From Rhizobiales bacterium 62-17 (GTDB taxonomy: Bacteria; Pseudomonadota; Alphaproteobacteria; Rhizobiales; Beijerinckiaceae): 64,000 nucleotides of DNA. The notes beneath the pieces are model-generated. The model saw nothing but the letters and a program-made list of their open reading frames with translations, had not been told where the DNA came from and made no database searches. Shown here one piece after another: positions 53,989-64,000 of this stretch (its first letter is position 1; the number at the start of each line of letters is the position of its first letter). Made by a program: the position numbers and the translations under genes. The stretch lies in the NCBI GenBank assembly GCA_001898965.1, contig MKVW01000005.1:1-64000 (forward strand), read 5' to 3'.

Positions 53989-54383
53989 AGGTCGGCATCC
54001 CAGGAGAGGTCTTATGAGGGGGACCATGCGCCTGCATATGGGCGGGTGCAATGGAAAAGTCATTGATATTGTTTGGAATAATTCAATCTTTGATGGTTTG
54101 AAAGGTTTGCTTGGCGGGCTTTCATTACAGGCTTTATTGCTTTGTGATCGTGGCTTTGGCGCAAATTGCCGATCGCACTGATCTGGCCGCATTGCCGCCA
54201 CGAACCTCCGGCTAAAGGTCACTTTCTGTTAACCACGACGGCGATTGGCTAAAATGCAACGCAGTTTAACAACCTGTCGGCAAGGTTGACGGAACCTTCG
54301 CTTAACCAAATGAGCCTTACGACATTGGTGAGCTGACGGTGGCGCGGATGGGGCCGTTCGCGCATCTGTTGAGGAGTTTCGGT
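53989..54383. other. Divergent FTR1/pal intergenic region, AT-richer
   Basis: The 395 bp carry promoters for both divergent genes. An AT-rich stretch (54055-54160) includes an Irr/Fur-like site at 54072-54088. Nothing in it looks like the missing tolB or any other gene. Confidence 0.4.
54072..54088. promoter_or_regulatory. Possible iron-control (Irr ICE-like) site upstream of the iron permease
   Basis: TTTGGAATAATTCAATC has the symmetric core GAAT-A-ATTC and 13 of 17 positions of the ICE motif as I recall it (TTTAGAAYNRTTCTAAA). It is 84 bp before the FTR1 start. The match is partial, so this is tentative. Confidence 0.3.
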
Positions 54384-54884
54384 ATGTCTTTTTTCTCTGG
54401 CGTTCGTCTGTTGCGCGTTGCCGCTGCATTGACCGTGGCGCTGGCGATTTCCGCCTGTTCCAAAAGTGAAGATCCGAACGCCGCTGGCCTCGGCGCGGGC
54501 GCCGGTGCCGCGACGCCTGGCAGCCAGCAGGATTTTGTCGTCAATGTCGGCGATCGCGTGTTCTTCGATACGGATTCGGTCGAATTGAACGCTTCGGCGC
54601 AGGCGACGCTCGACAAGCAAGCGCAATGGCTCAACCAGTATTCGCGCTATAATTTCACCGTCGAAGGCCATGCCGACGAGCGCGGCACGCGCGAATATAA
54701 CTTCGCGCTTGGCGCGCAGCGCGCCGATGCGGCGAAGAACTATCTGATCGCCCGGGGCGTTCAGGCCGGCCGCATTCGCACCATCAGCTATGGCAAGGAA
54801 CGGCCGGTGGCCGTCTGTAACGATATCTCCTGCTGGTCGCAGAACCGGCGCGCCGTCACGGTCCTGGGCGGTCCGGGCGCCTGA
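54384..54884 (+). CDS. pal: Peptidoglycan-associated lipoprotein Pal
   Basis: 166 residues. A lipoprotein signal ends at Cys25 (lipobox AISAC). The OmpA-like peptidoglycan-binding domain has 'RVFFDTDSVELNASAQATLD', 'VEGHADERGTREYNFALGAQ' and 'GVQAGRIRTISYGKERP'. It ties the outer membrane to peptidoglycan through the Tol system during division. GAGGAG lies seven bases before the ATG. tolB, normally immediately upstream, is absent; the upstream gene is the divergent iron permease. Confidence 0.95.
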   Translation: MSFFSGVRLLRVAAALTVALAISACSKSEDPNAAGLGAGAGAATPGSQQDFVVNVGDRVFFDTDSVELNASAQATLDKQAQWLNQYSRYNFTVEGHADERGTREYNFALGAQRADAAKNYLIARGVQAGRIRTISYGKERPVAVCNDISCWSQNRRAVTVLGGPGA

Positions 54885-54953
54885 TCGAAATTCAGCGTGA
54901 CGGGCGCCGTTCGCCTCCAGGCGGTGCCCGGTCCGATGAAGAGGTGAAAACCT

Positions 54954-54983
54954 TGCCGGCGTTCCTCTGACGCCGGCATTTTT
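54954..54983 (+). terminator. Rho-independent terminator after pal
   Basis: TGCCGGCGT / TCCTCTG loop / ACGCCGGCA with TTTTT directly after, 70 bp beyond the pal stop. It separates pal from cpoB. Confidence 0.85.
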
Positions 54984-55146
54984 CTGTCCGCTCGTGCGAA
55001 TGGCCGATCTTCCAGAGTGCCAATCTTGGAGGTGTCTGATCTTGGCCGCAATTTCGCCAAAGCGCCCCTTATGCTAATCGATGGGTTCCGCGGTGCGCCT
55101 CTGGTGCTTGGCGTCTGCGAATTCGTGATTACGGCCCGGATTCATC

Positions 55147-56241
55147 ATGACTTTGAAGACATTTTCAGCAGCCACTGCCCTTCTCGGGCTGGCGATTTTC
55201 CCCATGGACGCCGGGGCGCAGACGTTTCGTCCGCCCGGTGCTGTGCCCGATGGCGGCGGCTATTATCAACAGGCCCAGGGCGCCGACCCGGCCGGCCTGT
55301 TGCTGCGCATCGAGCGGCTGGAAGGCCAGTTGCGCTCGCTGACCGGCCAAATCGAACAATTGCAGTATCAAAACCGCCAGTTGCAGGAGCAGATGCAGCG
55401 CATGGGCGGAGCGCCCGCGGGCGGCGGCGATAACCGTCCGCCGCCGCAACGGCGTGGCGAAGCCGGCACGATGCCGGCCCCCGTGGCACCGCCGTCTCGC
55501 GGTGGGCTCAACGATGCTTATGATCCCGACGCCGATCCCAATGCGCCGGGCGCACCGCGCGTCATCGGCTCGCTGCCCGAAGCGCGCGGCGGGCGCCTGC
55601 CGCAAGGCCCGATCGATCCGATGGGACCGCCGATCATCGATGAAGGCGATGATGATGGCGGTGGGCCGATCGATCTGACCAATCCGAACGGCCGCATTCC
55701 GCGCTCCGGCGGTGCGATGCGCCAGGGATCGATCAGCAGTTCGCCGCTGCCGGCTCCAGCTCCCGGACCGCAGCCGGTTCAGCCACAGCCGCAGCAGCAA
55801 GTTCAGTCGCCGCCGCCCACGGGCGCGGGCGATCAGGTGGCGTCGCTGCCGCCGGTGGCCGGCCCGCGTGGCGAATTCGACCAGGCGGTCGCGAGCTTCA
55901 AAAAGGGCCAATACGAGACGGCGGAAGGCGAGTTCCGCAATTTCGTCGGTCGTTATCCGACGGGTCGGTTGACGCCGGAAGCGACCTATTATCTTGGCGA
56001 GACGTTCTCGCGGCGCAATCGCCATCGTGAGGCGGCCGAGCAGTTCCTGAAGGTTTCGACCGACTATCCGAAGTCGGGCAGCGTGCCGCAGTCGCTTTAC
56101 CGGCTCGGCCAGTCGCTCGATAAGCTCGGCGCCAAGGAACAGGCGTGCGCGGCCTGGGGCGAGATCGGCCGCAAATATCCCACGGCCTCCGCCAGCCTGC
56201 GCAACGCCGCCGACCGCGAATACAAACGTGCGCAGTGTTGA
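55147..56241 (+). CDS. cpoB: Tol-Pal system protein CpoB (YbgF)
   Basis: 364 residues. It has a signal peptide (1-25) and a trimerising coiled coil ('LLRIERLEGQLRSLTGQIEQ', ~50-80). A long Pro/Gly/Asp-rich linker with GGG and QPQPQQQ stretches (~85-235) follows, then TPR repeats ('FDQAVASFKKGQYETAEGEF' onward). It coordinates outer-membrane constriction with cell-wall synthesis in the periplasm. The linker is long compared with enterobacterial CpoB. tilS overlaps its end. Confidence 0.93.
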   Translation: MTLKTFSAATALLGLAIFPMDAGAQTFRPPGAVPDGGGYYQQAQGADPAGLLLRIERLEGQLRSLTGQIEQLQYQNRQLQEQMQRMGGAPAGGGDNRPPPQRRGEAGTMPAPVAPPSRGGLNDAYDPDADPNAPGAPRVIGSLPEARGGRLPQGPIDPMGPPIIDEGDDDGGGPIDLTNPNGRIPRSGGAMRQGSISSSPLPAPAPGPQPVQPQPQQQVQSPPPTGAGDQVASLPPVAGPRGEFDQAVASFKKGQYETAEGEFRNFVGRYPTGRLTPEATYYLGETFSRRNRHREAAEQFLKVSTDYPKSGSVPQSLYRLGQSLDKLGAKEQACAAWGEIGRKYPTASASLRNAADREYKRAQC

Positions 56242-57256
56242 AGGGCCACCTGAGGGGCCCGATCCGCACCAGGTTTTTGCGCCTTTCGCCGCCTATGGGC
56301 GGCTTCTGATTGCTGTTTCGGGCGGGCCGGATTCCATGGCCCTGCTATGGCTGGCGCGGCAGTGGTCGCAGGCCAGTGGCGGTTCCATCGTGGCGGCGAC
56401 GGTCGACCATGGCTTGCGGCCGGAGGCTGCCGATGAGGCGGCGATGGTCGCGGCCTGGTGCCAGAAAGCCGGACTCAAACACGAGACGGTGCGCTGGGCC
56501 GGGCCTTATCCGAAGACCCGCATCCAGGAACGGGCCCGCGAAGCCCGTTATCGGCTGCTGACCGAGGTGGCGCGACGCCATGACGCTGCGGCACTCGTGA
56601 CCGCCCATCATGCGGACGATCAGGCCGAAACGATCCTGTTCCGATTGCTCGGTGGCAGCGGCGTGGCCGGCCTGCGCGGCATGCAGACGGTCGCCACCGA
56701 CGGATTGACCGGCGATCTGCCTTTGCTGCGCCCGTTGCTGGATTGGGACAAGCAGACCCTCGAAAAGGTCTGTCTTTACAACACTATTCCTTTCGTTCGC
56801 GATCCTTCCAACGACGATCCGCACTATGCCCGCACGCGGCTGCGCCGATTGGCGGGTCTGTTGGCGGCGGAAGGGCTTGGGACGGCAGAGCTGACCCGTC
56901 TGGGCCGGCGCATGGCTGGCGCCCAGGCGGTGATCGACTGGGCGATGGCTGCGCAGCAGGCCAGGCTCGTTCGCGTGCCGCTGTCCGACGATGCCGGCCA
57001 TAGGCTTGATTTCGCACCGTTCGCCGGTTTGCCGGAAGCGCTCATCGCGGCCATGCTGAAGGCAGAGATCGCGATCGTCACTGGCGAGCTGCAGGCACCC
57101 CGTCTTGATCGGCTGGAAGGTGCGGCCCAAGCAATTGCTGTGGGGTTATTACAGAGGCAAGCGTGGCGCGGCACGCTGGGCGGCGCCGTTCTGAAGCTTG
57201 ACAAGAATGGCCGGCTCGAAATCCGCCGCGAAGGCCCGCGCCAGCGTGGCCGCTAG
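56228..57256 (+). CDS. tilS: tRNA(Ile)-lysidine synthase
   Basis: 342 residues. The PP-loop SGGPDS is at 31-36, with 'ATVDHGLRPEAADEA', 'RIQERAREARYRLL' and 'TAHHADDQAETILFRLLGGS'. It converts C34 of the CAU-anticodon tRNA-Ile to lysidine, essential for AUA decoding. The GTG start overlaps the cpoB end by 14 bp, as often seen in this locus. The C-terminal substrate domain is short. Confidence 0.94.
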   Translation: MRSVEGPPEGPDPHQVFAPFAAYGRLLIAVSGGPDSMALLWLARQWSQASGGSIVAATVDHGLRPEAADEAAMVAAWCQKAGLKHETVRWAGPYPKTRIQERAREARYRLLTEVARRHDAAALVTAHHADDQAETILFRLLGGSGVAGLRGMQTVATDGLTGDLPLLRPLLDWDKQTLEKVCLYNTIPFVRDPSNDDPHYARTRLRRLAGLLAAEGLGTAELTRLGRRMAGAQAVIDWAMAAQQARLVRVPLSDDAGHRLDFAPFAGLPEALIAAMLKAEIAIVTGELQAPRLDRLEGAAQAIAVGLLQRQAWRGTLGGAVLKLDKNGRLEIRREGPRQRGR

Positions 57257-57433
57257 GGACTGATTCACCCTTTAGCGTCAGACTTGTTTCACGTTGCCGC
57301 CCGAATTGGTCGTTCATATTGCTGTTCGCACAGCAGCTTCCCTTGGCAAGGGGCAGGGGGCGGCTTACATAGGACCATGATCTGGACGGCTGCGCTCCAG
57401 CGCGCCGAAGCCAGAAGCCATTGGCAGGATCGA

Positions 57434-59353
<1,920 letters not shown>

Positions 59354-59376
59354 GCTTCGCCTTCGGATAAACGATC

Positions 59377-59406
59377 AATGCCCGGCCTCGTGCCGGGCAT
59401 TTTGTT
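59377..59406 (+). terminator. Rho-independent terminator of ftsH
   Basis: AATGCCCGGC-CTCGT-GCCGGGCATT is a perfect 10-bp stem followed by TTGTTTG, 24 bp after the stop. In relatives glmM usually follows ftsH; here transcription ends and new genes begin. Confidence 0.85.
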
Positions 59407-59477
59407 TGTGGGCGCCTTGTCAGCGCCCCGCCGTTCCCGTTATCAGTTGGGCTGATAATAATATGGAGGGAACGAAA

Positions 59478-60455
59478 ATGGGCAGATTGCGAACTTTGGT
59501 CGCCGTGATGGCATTGGGTGTCCTGTCTTCGGCGATGCCCCTGGCGGCGCAAGAATTCCCAAACCGGACGATCCGCCTCATCACGCTGACCACGCCAGGT
59601 GGCGCGCTGGATGTGCTCGCCCGCATGATCGCCGATGATATCTCCAAGCAGTTGGGCCAGCAGGTCATCGTCGAGAATCGCGTGGGGGCCGGCGGCAATG
59701 TGGGTGCCGAAGCGACCGTTCGCTCCGATCCGGATGGCTATACGATCGGTATGGTCACCGTTTCCACTCATGGCATCAACAAGGCGCTTTATGGCGAGCG
59801 CATGAAGTGGGATCCGGTCAAGGACAGTGCGCCGATCATTCTGGCGGCGGAATTGAAGAATGTCGTCGTCGTGCATCCATCCGTGCCGGCCAAGACCGTG
59901 CCTGAACTCGTCGCCTATGCGCAGGCCAATCCAGACAAGATTTCGTTCGGTTCAGCCGGGACGGGAACGACCCAGCATCTCTCTGGCGAAATTCTGAAGA
60001 TGAAGACGGGCATCAAGATGCAGCACGTGCCTTATCGTGGCGCGGCCGCTGCAGTTCCCGATCTCCTGGCTGGCCGCATTCAGCTCATGTTCGTCAGCAT
60101 TCCCGATGTCATTGCGCATATCCAGGCGGGAACGCTGCGACCGATCGGCGTGACGTCGAAAGAGCGCTCGCGCGCTTTGCCCGATGTGTTGCCGATGGCC
60201 GAGCAGGGTTACGCGGATTTCGACGTGCGCGGTTGGTTTGGTGTCGTGGCTCCGGCTGGCACGCCGAAGGCCATTGTTGATCGCTACAATGGCATTCTAC
60301 GCGCCATGCTGGCGCGTGAAGACACCCGCCAGCGCATGACGCAAATCGGACTCGATCCGCTGTCGAGTACGCCGGAGGAATTCGCAACGTTCATTGCCAG
60401 CGAAGTGGCGCGCTGGGCTCCGGTCGTCAAAGCTTCGGGTGCGACGGTCGAATAA
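59478..60455 (+). CDS. Tripartite tricarboxylate transporter (TTT/Bug) substrate-binding protein
   Basis: 325 residues with a Sec signal (1-24, '...AMPLAAQ'). 'EFPNRTIRLITLTTPGGALD' and 'QQVIVENRVGAGGNVGAEAT' are Bug-family markers, with 'FGSAGTGTTQHLSGEILKMK' in the middle and 'VVAPAGTPKAIVDRYN' later. It binds a small acid in the periplasm and is again an orphan without tctA/tctB. GGAGGG precedes the ATG. It is convergent with the HCCA-isomerase-like gene, with a 3-bp gap. Confidence 0.92.
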   Translation: MGRLRTLVAVMALGVLSSAMPLAAQEFPNRTIRLITLTTPGGALDVLARMIADDISKQLGQQVIVENRVGAGGNVGAEATVRSDPDGYTIGMVTVSTHGINKALYGERMKWDPVKDSAPIILAAELKNVVVVHPSVPAKTVPELVAYAQANPDKISFGSAGTGTTQHLSGEILKMKTGIKMQHVPYRGAAAAVPDLLAGRIQLMFVSIPDVIAHIQAGTLRPIGVTSKERSRALPDVLPMAEQGYADFDVRGWFGVVAPAGTPKAIVDRYNGILRAMLAREDTRQRMTQIGLDPLSSTPEEFATFIASEVARWAPVVKASGATVE

Positions 60456-60458
60456 CCG

Positions 60459-61085
60459 TTACGCTGTTTTCCATCTGCCGTGTTCGAGCCAATGTTCGAG
60501 CATCGGCAGGTGGTCACAACCAAAGAACGGCTCGTCGTCGGCGATGACAAAAGGCACGCCGAAAACGCCCTTGTTGATCGCGCTCTCAACTTCGTCCTTG
60601 AGCGCCTTCTTGATCGCATCGGATGTGATGGCGGCGCGCAGTTCGGTCGTATCGATGCCGAGTTTCGCTGCCTCGACCATGACGTCTTCTGGCTGCGTGA
60701 TGTCTTGGTTGTCGACCCAAAGGCGACGATACATCGCCTGGGCGAAACGTTTGGCAAGAGCCGGGTCGCTCTGCTTCAGCCATACATAAGCGCGCATGGC
60801 GTTGAGAGAATGATGCCCTTTCAAGCCATGAAACTGAAAGGGCACGTTCCACATCTGCGCCAATCGCTCGGCATCGCGCCGCAGATAAGGGCCTTTCAAA
60901 GGGTAAGTCATCAACGGCTTCATGCCCATCACCTTGAGAACGGTGATGCCGACGAGAACCGGGCGCCAATCGGTGGTGCGCCCATATCGCATGGCGATGG
61001 CATCGATGCGGTGCGAAGCGAGATAAGCGAACGGCGAAAAAATATCGAAATAGAAGGCAATCGGATCTTTGTCAGCCATGGTCAT
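60459..61085 (-). CDS. 2-hydroxychromene-2-carboxylate isomerase / DsbA-like (GST-kappa) protein
   Basis: 208 residues. 'IAFYFDIFSPFAYLASHRID' replaces the CxxC of true DsbA by S-P-F-A, as in HCCA isomerases. 'INKGVFGVPFVIADDEPFFG' near the end has the cis-Pro (VPF). Members isomerise aromatic-degradation intermediates with glutathione. The ATG overlaps the acyl-CoA synthetase stop (ATGA), so the two are translationally coupled; together they suggest a small aromatic or organic-acid route. Confidence 0.85.
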   Translation of the reverse strand: MTMADKDPIAFYFDIFSPFAYLASHRIDAIAMRYGRTTDWRPVLVGITVLKVMGMKPLMTYPLKGPYLRRDAERLAQMWNVPFQFHGLKGHHSLNAMRAYVWLKQSDPALAKRFAQAMYRRLWVDNQDITQPEDVMVEAAKLGIDTTELRAAITSDAIKKALKDEVESAINKGVFGVPFVIADDEPFFGCDHLPMLEHWLEHGRWKTA

Positions 61086-62674
61086 GCCCGCTCGCCGGTG
61101 CGCGCGGCATTGAGCTGTTCGCGCATCTTCACTTTCGCGACCTTGCCAAAGCCGATACGCGGGAAGTCTTCAACGATATGGATCTCGCGTGGCACCTTGA
61201 ATTTCGCCAGGCACGCGCGGCAATGCGCGAGGATGCGGGTACGGGTTGCCTCGGCCTCCGCTCCCGCCGTCAAGATCACAAAGGCGACGACGACCTCGCC
61301 CATGATCTCATCCGACCGGCCGACGACCGCCACTTCGCGGACGCCTTCGACCGCGCCGATGGCGACTTCAACCTCACCGCCAGAAACGCCTTCTCCACCG
61401 ACCTTGATGACATCCTTGGTGCGATCGCCGAATTCGATCAGGCCGTTTTCCAGGAGGACGACGCGATCGCCGGTGATGAAGCGGCCGTGTCGATCGAAGG
61501 CTGCGGCATTGGCCTGCGCATTGTTGTCATATTCGCGGAAAATCGAGAGGCCGCGAATGCCGCCGACAAAAAGATGTCCGGTTTCGCCCGGCCCCACGGC
61601 GCGGCCATCATCGTCCTCGATGAAAATGCGATAGCCCAGCGACGGACGGCCGATGGAGCGGCTGGGGAAATCAGACCAGGGATCGCCGACGATGCCTTCG
61701 GCAACCATTTCGGTCATGCCCCATCCGCCGATTTCGCGAACGCCGAAGTGTCGCGCCACTTTCGGGGTGTGAGAGGCGGTGATGAACTGGCGCAGCCGAT
61801 GGGCGGGCGTTGGCTGCTGTGCCAGTACGTTGGTGGTGAACTTCACCTGCGATGAAACGGTGGCGCCATGTTCGAGGGCCGTTGCCCAGAAGCGGCTACC
61901 GGAAAACCGAGGCTGCAGAACAACCGTGGCGCCGGCATAGAGCGTTGGCAGGAACGACCATGAAAAGCCGACCACGTGAAAGAGCGGCAGGAAAATGTGA
62001 TAGACGTCGTCAGCGCGCAGTCCGTTCTGCAAAGCGCCGAGCTTGCCACCCCACAAGACATTGGCATGGGTCCACACCACGCCTTTGGCGCGCGACGTCG
62101 TGCCGGTGGTGAAGAGCATCAGGGCGTCGGCGGTCGGGTCGGGTGTTTGGGCTGGTGCGGGCGCGTCCATCAGGGCGGTGAAGCTCTCCGCCTTCGCCGG
62201 CCGGCTTGCACTGGTCGGCGCTTCGCCCGCATCCGTCTCGGAAATCGCGATCCATTCGAGGTGCGGACAATGCTCGGCGAGCAGTCCCGCAAATTTCGGT
62301 TGCGTGATCGCAGCGCGCACGCCGGCGGCCTCGACCACATCGCGCAGTTCCGGCCCGGCCAGAGCGGCATTGCTCAACACGGCAATGGCGCCGATCCACA
62401 TGCAGGCGAAACGGGCTATCAATGTTTCCGGACAGTTCTCGAAATGAACGAGGATGCGATCTTTCGGTCGAATGCCACGTTTCAGAAGGCCGCCGGCGAC
62501 GCAGGCCACATCATGCGCGAACTCCGCATAGCTCCATGTCCGCACCGGTGCGTCGAAGGGTGCCCAGATCAGCAGAGGGTGAGGACCACGGGCCGCGGCG
62601 CGGGCGCGCAGCAATTCTCCAGCATCCTGGCCGCTGAACGGATGGACGAAAGGCAAAGCCTCGTAGGAGGTCAT
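61082..62674 (-). CDS. AMP-dependent acyl-CoA synthetase/ligase
   Basis: 530 residues. The AMP-binding P-loop 'MLFTTGTTSRAKGVVWTHAN', 'GWGMTEMV', 'GRFITGDRV', 'FGDRTKDVIKVGGEGVSGGE' and the terminal catalytic Lys in 'RIGFGKVAKVKM' are all present. It activates a carboxylic acid as acyl-CoA via acyl-AMP. The substrate is unknown; the coupled HCCA-isomerase-like gene suggests an aromatic acid. Confidence 0.92.
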   Translation of the reverse strand: MTSYEALPFVHPFSGQDAGELLRARAAARGPHPLLIWAPFDAPVRTWSYAEFAHDVACVAGGLLKRGIRPKDRILVHFENCPETLIARFACMWIGAIAVLSNAALAGPELRDVVEAAGVRAAITQPKFAGLLAEHCPHLEWIAISETDAGEAPTSASRPAKAESFTALMDAPAPAQTPDPTADALMLFTTGTTSRAKGVVWTHANVLWGGKLGALQNGLRADDVYHIFLPLFHVVGFSWSFLPTLYAGATVVLQPRFSGSRFWATALEHGATVSSQVKFTTNVLAQQPTPAHRLRQFITASHTPKVARHFGVREIGGWGMTEMVAEGIVGDPWSDFPSRSIGRPSLGYRIFIEDDDGRAVGPGETGHLFVGGIRGLSIFREYDNNAQANAAAFDRHGRFITGDRVVLLENGLIEFGDRTKDVIKVGGEGVSGGEVEVAIGAVEGVREVAVVGRSDEIMGEVVVAFVILTAGAEAEATRTRILAHCRACLAKFKVPREIHIVEDFPRIGFGKVAKVKMREQLNAARTGERA

Positions 62675-62733
62675 GGGCGTCTTTCCTTGGGTGCTTCCAT
62701 TCTTTTTCTTCTACATTCAGCTTCTTGCCGGGG

Positions 62734-63084
62734 CTATGCCGGAAAGATTTCGTCGAGCCGTTCGGCCGGGCGGCAGACGCGAGCGCCCTTGGCGGTGACG
62801 ACGACGGGACGTTCCATCAGGATCGGATGGGCGCCAAGCGCATCGAGAAGCTGATCGTCGGTGAGCGCCGGGTTATCGAGGTTGAGGTCTTCATAAGGCG
62901 TGCCCTTGCGGCGCAGGATGTCGCGCGGCGTCATGCCAAGGTTTTGGAGGAGGGCCTGCATTTCGGCGCGGCTTGGCGGCGTGACCAGATATTCGATCAC
63001 CTGCGGTTCGACGCCAGATTCGCGGATGCGGGCGAGGACGGTGCGGGATGTGCCGCATTTCGGATTGTGATAGATAGTAGTCAT
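62734..63084 (-). CDS. arsC: Arsenate reductase (ArsC, glutaredoxin-coupled family)
   Basis: 116 residues. 'MTTIYHNPKCGTSRTVLARI' contains Cys10, the arsenate-binding thiol in the HNPxCxxS/T motif. 'LVTPPSRAEMQALLQNLGM', 'LLDALGAHPILMERPVVV' and 'RVCRPAE' (Arg pair) complete the family pattern. It reduces arsenate to arsenite with glutathione/glutaredoxin. No ars operon genes are near, so a housekeeping YfgD-like role is possible. Confidence 0.88.
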   Translation of the reverse strand: MTTIYHNPKCGTSRTVLARIRESGVEPQVIEYLVTPPSRAEMQALLQNLGMTPRDILRRKGTPYEDLNLDNPALTDDQLLDALGAHPILMERPVVVTAKGARVCRPAERLDEIFPA

Positions 63085-63257
63085 TGATTTTCCTGGATTC
63101 CCTGGTCGGTCGGTAAGGTCTTGTTGGTATATGTGATTACGACGAATCGTTAAATACGTTGATTTTTAAGGAAAGACTCAGACAGTGCGCGACGTTACAG
63201 TGACGTCGCCTTCTTTTCCGGCGCGTCCGGTTTTGACCTTCGAAGCGGACATTCTTG

Positions 63258-64000
63258 ATGGCAGTCGCACGCAAATATTTCGGTACCGATGGCATTCGCG
63301 GTCGCGCCAATCGCGCGATCACGCCCGATCTCGCCTTGCGCGTCGGGCAGGCGGTCGGCCTGGTGTTCCAGCGTGGAGAGCATCGCCATCGGGTGGTGAT
63401 CGGCAAGGATACGCGCCTGTCGGGCTATATGATCGAATATGCCTTGGTGGCGGGCTTCACCTCCGTCGGTATGGATGTGTTGCTGCTCGGCCCGATGCCG
63501 ACGCCGGCCGTCGCCATGCTGACGCGCTCGATGCGCGCCGATATCGGCGTGATGATTTCGGCCTCGCACAATCCGTTCGAGGACAATGGCATCAAACTGT
63601 TTGGGCCGGACGGCTACAAACTGTCCGATGACGTCGAGCGCCAACTGGAAGCGCTGATTGACAGCGACATGTCGGCGAAATTGTCGAAGTCGCTCGATCT
63701 CGGTCGCGCCAAGCGCGTCGATGACGTGCGCGCGCGTTATATCGAAGCGGCGAAATTGACCTTGCCGCGCCATCTTTCGCTCGATGGTCTGCGCATCGTG
63801 GTCGATTGCGCCCATGGCGCCGGCTATCGCGTGGCGCCGGAAGCCCTTTGGGAATTGGGCGCCGAAGTGATTCCGATCGGCGTCGATCCCGATGGCATGA
63901 ACATCAATCGCGAAGTCGGTTCGACCGCGCCGGAAGCCTTGATCCGCAAGGTGCGCGAAACCCGCGCCGATCTCGGCATCGCGCTCGATGGCGATGCGGA
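63258..64000 (+). CDS. glmM: Phosphoglucosamine mutase (3' end outside window)
   Basis: The first 247 codons are visible, beginning '[20 protein letters not shown]'. The catalytic serine is Ser103 in '[20 protein letters not shown]'. The metal loop 'ALDGDA' lies at the very edge. It converts glucosamine-6-phosphate to glucosamine-1-phosphate for peptidoglycan and LPS. The frame stays open to base 64000. In relatives glmM follows ftsH directly; here about 3.9 kb separate them. The overlapping plus-strand frame from 63185 is a shadow. Confidence 0.96.
   Translation, partial: MAVARKYFGTDGIRGRANRAITPDLALRVGQAVGLVFQRGEHRHRVVIGKDTRLSGYMIEYALVAGFTSVGMDVLLLGPMPTPAVAMLTRSMRADIGVMISASHNPFEDNGIKLFGPDGYKLSDDVERQLEALIDSDMSAKLSKSLDLGRAKRVDDVRARYIEAAKLTLPRHLSLDGLRIVVDCAHGAGYRVAPEALWELGAEVIPIGVDPDGMNINREVGSTAPEALIRKVRETRADLGIALDGDA

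Noticed and set aside
63185..63631. Plus-strand open frame overlapping the start of glmM
   Set aside because: It is out of frame with glmM, whose conserved N-terminus, active-site serine and uninterrupted frame to the window edge are unambiguous.

Overview
The window is chromosomal DNA of an alphaproteobacterium, most likely of the order Hyphomicrobiales (Rhizobiales). The evidence is the uniformly high GC, hemY beside an alphaproteobacterial Mic60/mitofilin-like gene, serC-serA, the pal-cpoB-tilS-ftsH run with glmM further on, and many orphan periplasmic tricarboxylate receptors. Most of it is housekeeping and catabolic. No prophage, CRISPR array, transposase or rRNA was seen.

Left part (1-10.4 kb): the C-terminal end of an autotransporter; a small cytochrome c followed by a PQQ-type sugar dehydrogenase; a DEAD-box RNA helicase with a DbpA-like RNA-binding domain and a basic repetitive tail; an SDR gene remnant; then a low-GC foreign gene of about 3 kb just downstream of tRNA-Thr(CGT). 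That gene encodes a 1019-residue protein with an N-terminal nucleoside-phosphorylase/nucleosidase domain and a C-terminal NTPase-like region. It is the best candidate here for an undescribed (anti-phage) system. The gap beyond the tRNA holds two exact matches to the alphaproteobacterial LexA box with no clear target gene.

Middle part (10.4-38.8 kb): hemY, mic60-like, a CitE-type lyase, beta-carbonic anhydrase, a flavin monooxygenase, a persulfide-dioxygenase-like hydrolase, trmD, an NDUFAF5-like methyltransferase, comF, grxC, DUF1178, GNAT and SMR genes, ubiG, lysC (with a structured leader), two EamA exporters, a TTT receptor, a threonine dehydratase with an apparent 1-nt frameshift, cfa, a MuiA-family protein, ybgC, a metallophosphoesterase, ruvB (apparently with a CTG start), ruvA, serA, serC, a VOC protein and a HigBA-type toxin-antitoxin pair with palindromic operators.

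Right-centre (38.8-54 kb): a catabolic block. It holds a TRAP transporter operon ending in DUF3237. Next is a long minus-strand unit (ABC transporter, 2OG-Fe(II) oxygenase, LacI regulator, GMC oxidoreductase), divergent from an adenosine/adenine deaminase, with a perfect LacI-type palindrome in the divergent gap. A second GMC oxidoreductase, a 2-hydroxyacid dehydrogenase and an FTR1 iron permease follow. This block lies between ybgC/ruvAB (31.6-34.7 kb) and pal-cpoB-tilS-ftsH (54.4-59.4 kb), genes that are adjacent through tolQRAB in many relatives; tolQRAB are not in the window.

Right end (59.4-64 kb): a second TTT receptor, an HCCA-isomerase/DsbA-like protein translationally coupled to an acyl-CoA synthetase, an ArsC-like reductase, and the start of glmM, which runs off the edge. 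Three copies of a long palindromic intergenic element each occupy a gap between convergent genes (17.3, 27.1 and 50.3 kb).
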